Assembly: GCA_963665075.1 (NCBI GenBank)
Contig: OY762063.1
Span: 62,001 to 126,000, forward strand
Direction: 5' to 3'
Source of the DNA: JAPULR01 sp963665075
GTDB taxonomy: Bacteria > Chloroflexota > Dehalococcoidia > Lucifugimonadales > GCA-2712585
Length of the DNA stretch: 64,000 bases
Shown here piece by piece: positions 16,254 to 25,427 of the stretch (the first letter of the stretch is position 1; each line of letters begins with the position of its first letter). Below the pieces are notes generated by a model. That model did not search any database, was not told the DNA's origin, and saw only the letters and a program-made list of their open reading frames with translations. The position numbers and the translations under genes were made by a program.

Positions 16254-17558
16254 ATGAAAATGGGACTGGCTGCGCTATCCCGGCTCGCCCCGCGGCGGGC
16301 GCTGATGATAACCGCCATCGTCGCCACCGTCATCATGGGCGACGCCATGATATACAACGTCCTGCCCTCCAACGTCGGCTCCTTTGGCGTGGCCGTCGGT
16401 CTGGTGGGGGTGCTCCTCAGCGCCAACCGGTTCGTTCGATTGGCTTCCAATCCCCTGGCGGCTTACCTGCTGGAACGGTTCGGCGCTGCGCGGCCCCTGT
16501 TGGCGAGCATAGTCATCGCTCTGGTCTCCACAGTAATGCTTGGCGTCGCGAAAGGGTTTGCCCTTCTCCTGCTGGCGCGCGTACTCTGGGGCGTGAGCTT
16601 CTCCATCCTGAGACTGACGGGCTACCTGGTGGTGTTGGAGGAAGGGGAGGACGGCAGGCGGGGCCGCCTGATGGGGGTGTTCAGCGGCGGGATTCGGGTC
16701 GGCAGCCTGGTGGCGGTGCTGCTGGGCGGGATACTGTTCGACGTGATGGGACGAGGGCCGAGCTTTCTCATCATCGCTGCCATCGGACTCTTGAGCATTC
16801 CGGCATTCCTGGAGTTGGTGCGTAGTTCAAGGTCGAGCGACGTGGTTGAAGCGGAGACGGGGGGCGGCGCTCGTCAGAACACGGCGGCTTCGGACGAGGA
16901 GAGCGTTGGACGAAGGTTGTGGAATCTGGTCGTGCCTTCAGTGCCCGGAATGGACGCAGGCCAACGATACAAGCTGCTGGTCGCGTACTTCACCACCTTC
17001 TCCTTCTATCTGGTGATGGGCGGAGTCCTGATTTCCACGCTGGGCTTCTACCTGAGGGAGCGGCTGGGGGACGAAGTCGCCATTGCGGGCCTAGTCGTTG
17101 GAATAGCCACCCTGAACGGGCTGCTGCTGGCGGTTCGTTTGATGTCCGACGTGGCGGGGCCTTTCCTGGGATACCTGGGCGACAAGTTCGGCCACGAACG
17201 GATTCCCATTGTGGCGATACCCACGTGCGTAGCGGCATTGCTTCTGATGGCGTTCCACGCTCCCGCGTTGTGGGCATTCGTGTGGCTGCCGGTGGCGTTC
17301 ATGGGAGTGACGGGCGCCATCATCTCCCTGAACGCCGCGGTGGGTGGAATGGCGCCGGTTCGCCGGAGACCTCAGGTGATGAGCCGCCTCGCGTCGTGGC
17401 AGGACCTGGGCTTCGCCTCCGGGCCTCTTCTGGCATACGCCGCCCTCGGTTCAGTCTCGCTGACGACAATCTACGTGGTTGGCGCTTGCATTCTGTTGAT
17501 AGCCCTGGCGTCCCAAACCCTCGCGTTCGTTCGTCACCCGCCCGGCGAAGGACGATAG
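16254..17558 (+). CDS. Major facilitator superfamily transporter
   Basis: 434 residues with about 12 membrane helices in two six-helix halves and a long charged central loop (about residues 188-225). Cytoplasmic loop 2-3 carries NRFVRLASNPLAAYLLERFG and loop 8-9 LGDKFGHERIPI, the family's basic turns. Exporter or importer cannot be told. Its stop is 4 bp before otsB, so the two are probably co-transcribed. Confidence 0.85.
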   Translation: MKMGLAALSRLAPRRALMITAIVATVIMGDAMIYNVLPSNVGSFGVAVGLVGVLLSANRFVRLASNPLAAYLLERFGAARPLLASIVIALVSTVMLGVAKGFALLLLARVLWGVSFSILRLTGYLVVLEEGEDGRRGRLMGVFSGGIRVGSLVAVLLGGILFDVMGRGPSFLIIAAIGLLSIPAFLELVRSSRSSDVVEAETGGGARQNTAASDEESVGRRLWNLVVPSVPGMDAGQRYKLLVAYFTTFSFYLVMGGVLISTLGFYLRERLGDEVAIAGLVVGIATLNGLLLAVRLMSDVAGPFLGYLGDKFGHERIPIVAIPTCVAALLLMAFHAPALWAFVWLPVAFMGVTGAIISLNAAVGGMAPVRRRPQVMSRLASWQDLGFASGPLLAYAALGSVSLTTIYVVGACILLIALASQTLAFVRHPPGEGR

Positions 17559-17562
17559 GCGA

Positions 17563-18387
17563 ATGGACGCTGCGCCGACTCACCTGCCCTCCGCCCTTGC
17601 AGAGTTGCAGGAGTTCAAACGGCGGTTGGAAGGACGCACCGCTATAGTCTTCCTTGACTACGACGGAACTCTCACCCCCATCGTGTCCCGCCCTGAACTT
17701 GCGCGAATATCGCCGGAGATGACAAGCCTCGTTTGCGAATTGGCACACCGGTATCCCGTCGCCATCGTAAGCGGACGTTCCCGCGCTACGTTGAAGGAAT
17801 TTCTCGGACTGGAGAACGTCATCTACGCCGGCAGCCACGGCCTGGACATCGAAGGCCCGGCGGGAAGCGGCATCAGGTTAGATTTGGGTGGGGAGTTTCG
17901 GGAAAACCTGGCAATAGTGCACCGAAAACTATCAGCGTCCCTTGCCGACATTCCCGGCGTGCTGGTGGAGCTAAGCGGATACACTGTGCCGGTCCACTAT
18001 CGTCTCGTAGACTCCGAACAGATCCCTTTGGTGGATGAGATAGTCGAAAGGGAGCTGCGAGACCATCCCAAAATAAGAATGAATCGGGGCAAGATGGTCT
18101 TCGAAATACGTCCCAACATCTCCTGGAACAAGGGGGAGGCTGTGTTGTGGATTCGGGAGAAGTTGGGCCTGAATCCCGGAAATTCCGTCGCCTTTTACCT
18201 CGGCGACGATACAACCGACGAGGACGCCTTCGCCGTGCTTGGTGAAAACGACGTCGGCATTCTCGTAACGTCACATCCAAGAAAGACCGCCGCCCGCTAT
18301 TCCCTCAAGTCCCCCTCCGAGGCGGGCCGGTTCCTGCAAGGCTTGATAGACATAATCGACGCGTCTCCGAGGAGAAGCAAAATTTGA
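17563..18387 (+). CDS. otsB: Trehalose-6-phosphate phosphatase
   Basis: 274 residues of the HAD superfamily. Motif I is FLDYDGTLTPI at about residue 30 (nucleophile Asp plus general acid Asp), motif II VSGRS near 67, the substrate segment GSHGLDIEGPAG near 90, the Lys region NRGKMVFEIRP near 173, and motif III/IV YLGDDTTDEDAF near 210. It dephosphorylates trehalose 6-phosphate to trehalose, an osmolyte. No otsA is in the window. Start is 4 bp after the MFS stop. Confidence 0.92.
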   Translation: MDAAPTHLPSALAELQEFKRRLEGRTAIVFLDYDGTLTPIVSRPELARISPEMTSLVCELAHRYPVAIVSGRSRATLKEFLGLENVIYAGSHGLDIEGPAGSGIRLDLGGEFRENLAIVHRKLSASLADIPGVLVELSGYTVPVHYRLVDSEQIPLVDEIVERELRDHPKIRMNRGKMVFEIRPNISWNKGEAVLWIREKLGLNPGNSVAFYLGDDTTDEDAFAVLGENDVGILVTSHPRKTAARYSLKSPSEAGRFLQGLIDIIDASPRRSKI

Positions 18388-18442
18388 CTTTGGACCTCAA
18401 TGACGCCTATTCTCAACCCAACCAACGCAGAGGAGGCGCGCC

Positions 18443-20176
18443 ATGCCGCCCAACGGAATGAACTCCTACCGCCCGCCCGCAATGGGCCTCAGCCACGTCA
18501 TATCGTCGGGGAACTACTTCGCTTCCCTGGCCGGATACCAGATGTTGGAGGAAGGCGGCAACGCCGTCGACGCGGGGGTTGCGGCGGGCATCGCCATCAA
18601 CGTCACCCAGCCCCACTTCACCAGCTTCGCGGGCGTCGCCCCCATCCTCGTCTACATGGCGGAAACCGACGAGGTCGTCTCCATCAGCGGCCTGGGAGGA
18701 TGGCCGAAAGCGGCAACGGCGGAATACTTCATCGACAAGTACGGCGATCTGCCTCTCGGCATGGAACGCTGCGTAGTCCCCTCCGCCTGCGATGCCTGGC
18801 TGACCGCGCTGGAACGCTACGGCACGATGACGTTCGAGCAGGTGGTCGGCCCCTCCGTCCGGCTCGCCGACGAGGGATTCCCGACGGCGCCCCGCCTCAG
18901 CGCCGCCGCCCATCGTCCCGGCGTGTTGGACAGATGGCCCTACGACGCCCAGATTTTCGCTCCCAACGGCGCGCCCATCAAGACCACCCAGCCCTTCGTG
19001 CAGAAGGACCTGGCCAACGTGTTCAAGCAGATGATTGAGGTGGAGAGGGCCAACGTCGGCGGCGGTCGCGAGGGGGGCATCCGCGCCGCCCGCGACTTCT
19101 TCTACAAGGGCGAGATTGCGGAAAAGATGGTCGCCTTCTCGGAAGCGGAAGGCGGGCTGATGACGATGCAGGACTTCGCCGACTTCTCCGTCGCCGTGGA
19201 GAAGCCCGAAATGGGAACCTACGGCGACTACTCCGTCTACACCTGCGGGCCGTGGTGCCAGGGGCCGAGTCTCATCAGCGTGCTCAACCTGATGGAAGGC
19301 TTCGACCTGCAATCGATGGGCCACAACTCCCCCGATTACCTTCACGCGTTGTTGGAGTCCATCAAGCTGGCCTTCTCCGACCGGCACTATTTCTACGGCG
19401 ATCCGGACTTCGTGGACGTTCCGATGGAAGGGCTGCTCTCCAAGGGCTACGCCGACGCGCGGCGGGCCGCCATCGACATGGCGCGGGCCTACCCCGAAAT
19501 GCCGCCGATGGGCGACCCCTGGCCCTACCAGGGCGCGGCGTCCCGCAGTCCGGCAATGGCCGCTCCCGCGGCGCAGCCCGGCCCCACCGGGCCCGACACC
19601 AGCTACGCATGCGTCGTCGACAAGTGGGGCAACGCCTTCTCCGCCACGCCCAGCGACAGCTTCGGCTCGACGCCGTTGGTGCCCGGCCTCGGCATGATTG
19701 TATCCTCCCGCGGCACCCAGACCTGGTTGGAGGAAGGCCATCCCTCCCGGCTGGAACCCGGCAAGCGTCCGCGGTTGACGCCTAATCCGTCGATGGCCTT
19801 CAAGAACGGCAAGCTGTTCATGCCCTTCGGCACCCCCGGCGGCGACATGCAGGTGCAGGGCATGGCGCAGATGTTCCTGAACATGGTGGAATTCGGCCTC
19901 GACCCGCAGCAGGCGGTGGAGGAGCCGAGGGCCGCCAGCTGGAGCCACCCCGATTCCTTCTGGCCCCACACCTACACGCCGGGCCGGATTGAACTGGAAG
20001 GGCGGATTTCGTCGGAAGCGGCGGCGGAACTCGAACGACGCGGACACACCGTCAACTGGCTGTCCGACTGGGGATACCGCGCCGCGGGGCTATGCGGCGT
20101 GCTGGTCAATCAGGAATTCGGCACCCTCATCGGCGCCGCCGACCCGCGGGCCGATTCCTACGCCGTAGGAAGATAG
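18443..20176 (+). CDS. Gamma-glutamyltransferase family protein
   Basis: 577 residues, an Ntn-hydrolase precursor normally cleaved autocatalytically before a Thr. The N-terminal EEGGNAVDAGVAAGIAINVTQP segment is typical. DTSYACVVDKWGNAFSATPSD around residue 390 holds the candidate nucleophile Thr, aligned with TTHYSVVD of E. coli GGT. PFGTPGGDMQVQG supplies the oxyanion glycines. No signal peptide is seen, unlike classical periplasmic GGT, so a cytoplasmic acylase or amide hydrolase role is possible. GAGGAGG precedes the ATG. Confidence 0.88.
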   Translation: MPPNGMNSYRPPAMGLSHVISSGNYFASLAGYQMLEEGGNAVDAGVAAGIAINVTQPHFTSFAGVAPILVYMAETDEVVSISGLGGWPKAATAEYFIDKYGDLPLGMERCVVPSACDAWLTALERYGTMTFEQVVGPSVRLADEGFPTAPRLSAAAHRPGVLDRWPYDAQIFAPNGAPIKTTQPFVQKDLANVFKQMIEVERANVGGGREGGIRAARDFFYKGEIAEKMVAFSEAEGGLMTMQDFADFSVAVEKPEMGTYGDYSVYTCGPWCQGPSLISVLNLMEGFDLQSMGHNSPDYLHALLESIKLAFSDRHYFYGDPDFVDVPMEGLLSKGYADARRAAIDMARAYPEMPPMGDPWPYQGAASRSPAMAAPAAQPGPTGPDTSYACVVDKWGNAFSATPSDSFGSTPLVPGLGMIVSSRGTQTWLEEGHPSRLEPGKRPRLTPNPSMAFKNGKLFMPFGTPGGDMQVQGMAQMFLNMVEFGLDPQQAVEEPRAASWSHPDSFWPHTYTPGRIELEGRISSEAAAELERRGHTVNWLSDWGYRAAGLCGVLVNQEFGTLIGAADPRADSYAVGR

Positions 20177-20182
20177 GGGGCG

Positions 20183-20322
20183 CTCGACCCTTCGACAGGC
20201 CCTTCGACAAGCTCAGGACAGGCTCAGGGTGAGCGGGGGAATTGCCCTCACCCCAACCCCCTATCTGCTCGACCCTTCGACAGGCCCTTCGACAGGCTCA
20301 GGACAGGCTCAGGGTGAGCGGA
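20183..20322. repeat. Two inverted copies of the CTGAGCCTGTCGAAGG repeat
   Basis: Two long units (about 20186-20234 and 20269-20320) carry the repeat in minus orientation, each with internal duplication of CCTTCGACA. The same family recurs at 11319, 46535, 47171, 51960, 61838 and 61918. Confidence 0.8.
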
Positions 20323-20330
20323 TGGGGTTG

Positions 20331-20457
20331 TTGTTGTAGTAGAGGTGATTCGTTTCGTTTGGCTTCCTTTTTTTCTGTGGCGGGATACGAAGGGGGTTTT
20401 CGTAGCTGATTCGGGGGGAATTCGGCATTCGTTATATTGTTGTGGTGAGAACGAATG
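20331..20457 (-). repeat. Interspersed 125-bp repeat, copy A
   Basis: Read on the minus strand this is about 90% identical to 63113-63237 on the plus strand. It contains an inverted repeat CATTCGTT/AACGAATG and an A-rich centre (CCGCCACAGAAAAAA). Small indels between copies shift all reading frames, so it is not a conserved protein. The remaining stretch 20458-20647 shows no gene or repeat that I can support. Confidence 0.8.
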
Positions 20458-20647
20458 GGGGGCTTTTACCATAGTGGTATGGGCGCTGTACGGGCGCGAG
20501 TTTGGCCAAGGCGTGGGCTGCGCGCAGGAGGGTTATGGGAGACCTCCAGAAGTTGTGGGTTTCGCCTATATGTTTCATGTGAGGGAATGGTAGCAGAGGG
20601 AGGGGGTTGGCGGCAAGGGGGAGTTGGCAACTATTGGAGGGTGAGGG

Positions 20648-22567
20648 CTACTTCCGCACCAGCCGCCCGTTCTTGACCGTCACCGGAGCCCGCCCCCGAA
20701 CCGCGCCGGCGCAGAAGACAATCAACTCCTCGGCGCACACGGCGCAGAAGCCGTAGTCGGCAATCAGCCGCCGCCGGATGGCCTCCCTGTGGTGCAGCTG
20801 CTTCTTGTTGTCCCGCAGCATCACCGACACTTCCTTCAAGCTCGGCAACAGCAGCTCCTCCAACGCGGCGGCCAAGAGCGGAATATCCTGGTAGGAAGTC
20901 GGCGCCCCCTTCTCCGCCAATCCTCGGTGGACTTCCAACACCTCCCGGCGGAATTCCTCCCGGCGCGAGTCCGGCACGCTTATCGCCCGCTCGATGGGAC
21001 GCAACGCCCTATCCTCCTGCCGTAGTCTGCGAGGGTCCGAGACTTCCTGCTCAGAGAAAATGTCCTCCACCCGCCGCAGGTACGCCTCCGCCTCCGTTCG
21101 CGCCCGCTCCTCGAACCGGTCCGTCGCCGCCCGCTGAATCTGACGCAACGCCAAATCCCTGTAACTTTCGATGGCTTCCGGCAGCAGGGCGGGCAGCCGC
21201 TCGATGTCTTCCCCGGCCACGCCCGCCCGCTCCTCGAACCCCTCCACCAGGTTCTCCAACGCCGCCACCGGCCCCAGGCAGACGGGGCCGCGCGAGATGG
21301 CGTCGGCCAGCCGGTTGATGATGAAGCGCGGCGAAAGCCCGAACATCCCCTCGTTGGAGTCTTCCTCCTCTACCAGCGAATCCTGCCTGCCCCGCGCGAA
21401 GTTGGGGAAGGCGCGCCCGTCGAACATCTCCAACCGCTTCCGCAGATAATCCCGACCGGCCCGCTTCGGCAATTCCAGCCTCGAAAGCACCGCCAGCGAC
21501 GCCACCGCCGGTAGCGTCATGGGCGACACGTGCACGTCCGAAAACGGCGCGTCCGACAGCAATTTCTGGTAGATTTTCACCTCTTCCGCCCGCTCCAGCG
21601 TGTAGGGCGCCTTCAGCATTATCAGCCTGTCCAGCAGCGCTTCCGACTCCTTGTTGGAGACGAAGTTGACGTATTCCGCCTCGTTGCTGTGGGCGATGAT
21701 GGTCTCGTCGGCGTAGACGGAACCGAAGCTGCCCAGCTTGATCAGCTGCTCCTGCGTGACGCCCAGCACCACCGTCAGAAACCGGTCGTCGGATCGGAAG
21801 AACTGGATGAATTCCATGATGCCACGGTTCGCGGCCTGCAATTCCCCGTCCATGCGGAAGGCTCTCCCCGAATCCACCAACCGGTCGTCAGCCAGCCGGT
21901 CCAGGTTGACGCTGCCGATGAGCCGATCCAGGTTCTGCCCCTGGGGACTGGTGGCGACGAAGGAGCCGATGCCTACGCCCTGCGATTCTCCGAAGACGAA
22001 CCGGCGAACTTTCACGGCGGCAATGTCGCCGTCGTATTCGTTTCGTAGCGCGTCCCGGCAGCGGGGACAGATGTCCCCCTCCACGTGCAGGCCGTAGGCG
22101 TCCTTCAGTTCCTCCCGCCGATGCTCGGGCACCAGGTGGAGCGGCTCCTCCTGCATGGGACAGCCCGCGATGGCGTAAAGCGCGCCCTCGTCCGTGCGGG
22201 AGTACCGTTCCAGCCCCCGCTTGAGGGCGTTGACCAGGCTGGACTTGCCGCTGCCCGGCGGCCCCATCAGCAGCAGGATGCGCCGCCGCTCCTCCGGTAT
22301 CTGGGAAGCCGCGCGGAAGATCTGGTTCAGCCGCCGGATGGTCCTCCTCGCCCCGAAAAGGTTGTCGAAGATGGGATAGTTCACGCCTTCCCCGTCGTCG
22401 GAACTCGCACCGGCCCACCGCAGCATATCGTATATCCGATGATGGGATAGACGAGCCACGGACGGGTTGGCAATCGCCATTTCCAGGTACTCCCGAAAAG
22501 TCCCTTCCCACGAAAGGGACTTGGACTCCTCAAGTATTCCTTCCAGGAACTCGTTTAGCTGAGGCAT
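20648..22567 (-). CDS. prkA: PrkA-type serine protein kinase / AAA protein
   Basis: 639 residues. The N-terminal part SWEGTFREYLEMAIANP and MLRWAG is typical of PrkA. An AAA domain follows with Walker A GPPGSGKSSLVN near residue 104 and conserved AGCPMQEEPLHLVP and GDICPRCRD (possible metal site) in the family insert. NRGIMEFIQFFR and IIAHSNEAEY follow. The C-terminal PrkA domain runs from about 390. Family members phosphorylate proteins or act as AAA proteases under stress and starvation. ATG at 22567 has GAGGAGG eight bases upstream. The usual yeaH/ycgB partners are not adjacent. Confidence 0.92.
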   Translation of the reverse strand: MPQLNEFLEGILEESKSLSWEGTFREYLEMAIANPSVARLSHHRIYDMLRWAGASSDDGEGVNYPIFDNLFGARRTIRRLNQIFRAASQIPEERRRILLLMGPPGSGKSSLVNALKRGLERYSRTDEGALYAIAGCPMQEEPLHLVPEHRREELKDAYGLHVEGDICPRCRDALRNEYDGDIAAVKVRRFVFGESQGVGIGSFVATSPQGQNLDRLIGSVNLDRLADDRLVDSGRAFRMDGELQAANRGIMEFIQFFRSDDRFLTVVLGVTQEQLIKLGSFGSVYADETIIAHSNEAEYVNFVSNKESEALLDRLIMLKAPYTLERAEEVKIYQKLLSDAPFSDVHVSPMTLPAVASLAVLSRLELPKRAGRDYLRKRLEMFDGRAFPNFARGRQDSLVEEEDSNEGMFGLSPRFIINRLADAISRGPVCLGPVAALENLVEGFEERAGVAGEDIERLPALLPEAIESYRDLALRQIQRAATDRFEERARTEAEAYLRRVEDIFSEQEVSDPRRLRQEDRALRPIERAISVPDSRREEFRREVLEVHRGLAEKGAPTSYQDIPLLAAALEELLLPSLKEVSVMLRDNKKQLHHREAIRRRLIADYGFCAVCAEELIVFCAGAVRGRAPVTVKNGRLVRK

Positions 22568-22621
22568 TGGCGGCCTCCTCATCGAACTGCTGCCGGTTTC
22601 ATCATACCCCGCAATGCGGGT

Positions 22622-23215
22622 TCATGCCAGATGCAAGGCGCGAATGAGACGGACGACGGCGGTGGGCAACGGCTCCAGCCATCGCAGCACCCAGGCCGCC
22701 ACCCATGCGATGACCACGCCTATGGCGGCTCCGGCGACCACGTCCGTCACATAGAAGACGCCGGCGAATACGCGCGACAGGCTCCACACGGCGGCGAGAA
22801 TCATCAGCGCCAACCCGAATCGACGCTGCTGTCGGAACACGCTGAAGGACAGCGCGAAGGAGAGCGCCGCCGGGTTCGACGGGAAGGAGGAGTCCGTGGG
22901 CCGGTAGAAGAGGAGGTTAAGCTCGACTTCCGTGAAGGGGCGCGGGCGGAAATACACCTCGTTCAGCGCCAGCACCGTCAGGTTGGCGAAGGCCATTGCC
23001 AGGATGGCCGCGATGACCGTCTTCTTGGCGGGCAGGCCGGATGACGACGATTCGTCCGTGGAGAACCACAGCCACATCAGGCCCAGAATCAGCATCACGG
23101 GAATCAGATAGTCGCTGACCAGCGCCTCGCCGATGACGTCCAGCCAGTCCTGCCACCCGACCGCGCGGTTGAGCAGGGTGACTATCTCCAGGTCCAGATT
23201 CCTCAGTCCTTCCAC
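22622..23215 (-). CDS. PAP2-superfamily membrane protein, catalytic histidines lost
   Basis: 197 residues and about six membrane helices with the PAP2 layout. Motif 1 survives as NEVYFRPRP (residues 85-92). Motif 2, normally PSGH, reads PSNPAA (Asn114, Pro115). Motif 3, normally SRxxxGxHxxxD, reads SRVFAGVFYVTD with Phe154 replacing the nucleophile His; Asp158 is kept. It is therefore unlikely to be an active phosphatase. It starts with GTG inside the end of the upstream gene (13-nt overlap) and lies in a lipid operon with plsY. It may bind lipid or act as a scaffold. Confidence 0.75.
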   Translation of the reverse strand: MEGLRNLDLEIVTLLNRAVGWQDWLDVIGEALVSDYLIPVMLILGLMWLWFSTDESSSSGLPAKKTVIAAILAMAFANLTVLALNEVYFRPRPFTEVELNLLFYRPTDSSFPSNPAALSFALSFSVFRQQRRFGLALMILAAVWSLSRVFAGVFYVTDVVAGAAIGVVIAWVAAWVLRWLEPLPTAVVRLIRALHLA

Positions 23216-23607
23216 AGCCTGCCTATGGTCCGTCGCAGCGCGGAGTAATAGGTTGTGCGCCTCAGCGCTTGGAGGCCCGATTCTCGTCTGTCATCGCCTC
23301 TACCCAAGCCGATGTTTATCAGAGAAGTCGCCGCCAAGGTAAAAAACACCGCGCCAATCGCCGCGGCAACGGCGAACATCGCCTGCTGGTTTCCGTCCAG
23401 CCCGTCCCCCGTGTCGGGCAGATTTCTAGGCTCGCTGACGAAGAACCATAGGAAGGAGCCAACCACCAGCGCGAGCGCGAGCGCCAGGTTGAGAATCGGA
23501 ATCCTGACGAAGCAGAGGCCATGCAGCCGGTTCTTGAGAGCCGCCAACTGCACCACTCCCAAGGACGCAAGGAAGATGAACAGGACGTAATCCGCCTCGA
23601 AGGACAC
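23203..23607 (-). CDS. Small membrane protein of the plsY operon
   Basis: 134 residues with three hydrophobic helices (about 7-22, 36-57, 73-97) and a basic C-terminal tail. It begins with a GTG placed directly after the plsY TGA and overlaps the PAP2-like gene by 13 nt, so translation is coupled on both sides. I do not recognise the family. Location suggests an accessory role in phospholipid or cell-envelope synthesis, which is inference. Confidence 0.65.
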   Translation of the reverse strand: MSFEADYVLFIFLASLGVVQLAALKNRLHGLCFVRIPILNLALALALVVGSFLWFFVSEPRNLPDTGDGLDGNQQAMFAVAAAIGAVFFTLAATSLINIGLGRGDDRRESGLQALRRTTYYSALRRTIGRLWKD

Positions 23608-24234
23608 TCACTGACGCTCCGGCGTCGGTATTCCGGCGCGCTGCTCCGGCTGCTCTACGGGCTTCTCGACTTTGCGCTGGCTGGAGAAGTGGGTGATGCC
23701 CACCATCACGGGCAGAAGGATTACGTAGCCGATGAAGGCGAGACGCACCCCCGTCAGCCACGCCACCAGCGGCATTGACAGGAAGAAGAAGGTGAGCGCC
23801 ACCGTGGCCCGTTTGGAGAGGGCGAGAATCAGCAGCGAACCCAAGGACAGGGGGACGGCTGGCAGTGGAATCAGGCCCATGAACACGCCCAGCGTGGTGG
23901 CCGCGCCCCTTCCGCCGCGAAACTGGAGGAAGAAGGGCCAGTTGTGTCCCGCGACGGCGGCCAGCCCGGCGACCATCTGAAGCGCGGCTCCCCCGCCGAC
24001 GAACTTCGCCAGCAGCACGGCAAGCGCGCCTTTGGCAATGTCGATGGTTCCGACGGTCAGCCCGGCCCTCGCGCCCAGATTTCTATAGACGTTGGCGGCG
24101 CCGGCGTTCCTGTCCCCCATCGCCCGGATGTCCTGCCGCTTCATCCACCGCGCTGCCAGATGCGCCGTCGGAAGCGAACCAATCAGGTACGCCGCGAGGG
24201 CTATCCCAGCCCAGCCGATGCTTTCCAACGCCAC
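23608..24234 (-). CDS. plsY: Glycerol-3-phosphate acyltransferase PlsY
   Basis: Transfers acyl from acyl-phosphate to glycerol 3-phosphate, the first step of phospholipid synthesis. 208 residues and about five to seven helices. The three family motifs are seen: GSLPTAHLAARW near 19, GDRNAGAANVYRNLG near 40 (usually GSGNxGxTN) and GHNWPFFLQFRGGRGAATTLG near 96 (phosphate-binding glycines). Starts with GTG, 32 bp after ilvE. The C-terminal hydrophilic tail (after KVEKPVEQPEQ) is slightly long. Confidence 0.92.
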   Translation of the reverse strand: MALESIGWAGIALAAYLIGSLPTAHLAARWMKRQDIRAMGDRNAGAANVYRNLGARAGLTVGTIDIAKGALAVLLAKFVGGGAALQMVAGLAAVAGHNWPFFLQFRGGRGAATTLGVFMGLIPLPAVPLSLGSLLILALSKRATVALTFFFLSMPLVAWLTGVRLAFIGYVILLPVMVGITHFSSQRKVEKPVEQPEQRAGIPTPERQ

Positions 24235-24266
24235 GACTTACATCCCCGCCACGATGCCGATGTTCT

Positions 24267-25205
24267 CTAGGAAGCCGGCGCTTCGGGCACGGCCGGGGTG
24301 CACCAGTGCATATACTTGGGGTTGTTGCCCCCGGCAATCTCGAAGTATATCTCCCGCAGGGCTTTGGAAATGGGGCCGATGGTCCCGTCGCCAATCTTGC
24401 GGTTGTCCAACTCCACCATCGGCGTCAGATGGGCCGCGGTGCCCGTCAGGAAGCACTCGTCGGCGATGTAAAGCTCCGTGCGGCTGATGTGACTCTCCGT
24501 CACCTCCAGCCCCAACTCCTCCCGCGCCACCTCCATGACGGTGGAGCGGGTGATTCCCGGAAGTATGCCGTCGCCCAGAGGCGGCGTAATCAGCTTGCCG
24601 TCGACGACCATGAAGAGGTTTTCGCCGGCGCCCTCGGAAACGTGGTCGTCCGAATTAAGCAGGATGGCCTCGTCGAAACCCGCCAGCACCGCCTCCGTCT
24701 TGGCCAGGATGCTGTTGATGTACACGCCGGTCATCTTGAAGTGGGGCGGAATGGAGCGGTCGTCGGGACGACGCCAGGTGGAGGTGCAGCACCGCAGGGC
24801 GTCCGTCTCCAGATAATCGCCGAAGGGAATGGTCATCAGGCAGAAATCGCTGTCCAGTTCGTGGAGCTTCAGGTTGGCGATGAGGCGGGCGCTCTTGTAG
24901 GCCAGGGGGCGAATGTATATGTCCTGCTTGTAGCCGCAACGCCGGATCAGCTCGATGGTGATGTCGCAAAGATCGTCCACCGAGTAGGGAATGTCTATCA
25001 TCAGAAGGCGGCAGCCCTGGGTCATCCGCTCGTAGTGCTCCCGCAGCCGGAACACGTAGAGGGTCTCCTTTTCGGCGTTCCAGTTGCCGCGGATGCCCTC
25101 GAAAACCCCCGTGCCGTAGTGAAGAGCGTGGGTGTCGACACCCACCTTGGCTTCCTCCATCGGAACGTAGTCACCTTGAAAGAAAGCGTACGATGTTGGA
25201 CTCAA
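24267..25205 (-). CDS. ilvE: Branched-chain amino acid aminotransferase
   Basis: A 312-residue fold-type IV PLP enzyme that interconverts Leu/Ile/Val and their 2-oxo acids. THALHYGTGVFEGIRGNW near residue 27, FRLREHYERM near 53, IRPLAYKSA near 103, the PLP lysine in HFKMTGVYINS near 160 and SEGAGENLF near 200 are all conserved. I place the start at a TTG (25205) because it has GGGGGA at eight bases and yields the expected SYAFFQGDYVPMEEAK beginning; the first ATG would cut that conserved strand. Confidence 0.9.
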   Translation of the reverse strand: MSPTSYAFFQGDYVPMEEAKVGVDTHALHYGTGVFEGIRGNWNAEKETLYVFRLREHYERMTQGCRLLMIDIPYSVDDLCDITIELIRRCGYKQDIYIRPLAYKSARLIANLKLHELDSDFCLMTIPFGDYLETDALRCCTSTWRRPDDRSIPPHFKMTGVYINSILAKTEAVLAGFDEAILLNSDDHVSEGAGENLFMVVDGKLITPPLGDGILPGITRSTVMEVAREELGLEVTESHISRTELYIADECFLTGTAAHLTPMVELDNRKIGDGTIGPISKALREIYFEIAGGNNPKYMHWCTPAVPEAPAS

Positions 25206-25238
25206 CGTTTGGCTCCCCCTATGCTGAGGTTTTGCCTG

Positions 25239-25267
25239 ATTATATTGCGGCGCGGACAATATGACAA
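25239..25267 (-). promoter_or_regulatory. Sigma70-type promoter of the ilvE-plsY operon
   Basis: On the minus strand TTGTCA (25262-25267), a 17-bp spacer, and a perfect TATAAT (25239-25244), about 33 bp ahead of the TTG start of ilvE. Confidence 0.65.
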
Positions 25268-25282
25268 CAACGCCACCCCATC

Positions 25283-25378
25283 CCGTCATCCCCGTCCCCT
25301 TCTTGTTCCCGTGAAAACGGGAACCCATCCCCTCTTCTCCCTTCCCCCTTGATAGGGGAAGATTGGGATGGGGGTGAA
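25283..25378. repeat. Degenerate intergenic repeats
   Basis: A variant CATCCCCGTCCCC..GTGAAAACGGGAACCCA unit and a CCTTCCCCCTTGATAGGGGAAG palindrome-like unit. The same TTCCCCCTT-type element recurs at 5200, 57302, 60413 and 62555. Confidence 0.6.
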
Positions 25379-25427
25379 TCCCCCTCTTGCAATTGGAACG
25401 CATATACCATAAAATTAACCTACTGCC

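Noticed and set aside
20345..20593. 82-codon plus-strand ORF
   Set aside because: It crosses the interspersed repeat; the second copy of that repeat has frame-breaking indels, so no protein is conserved.
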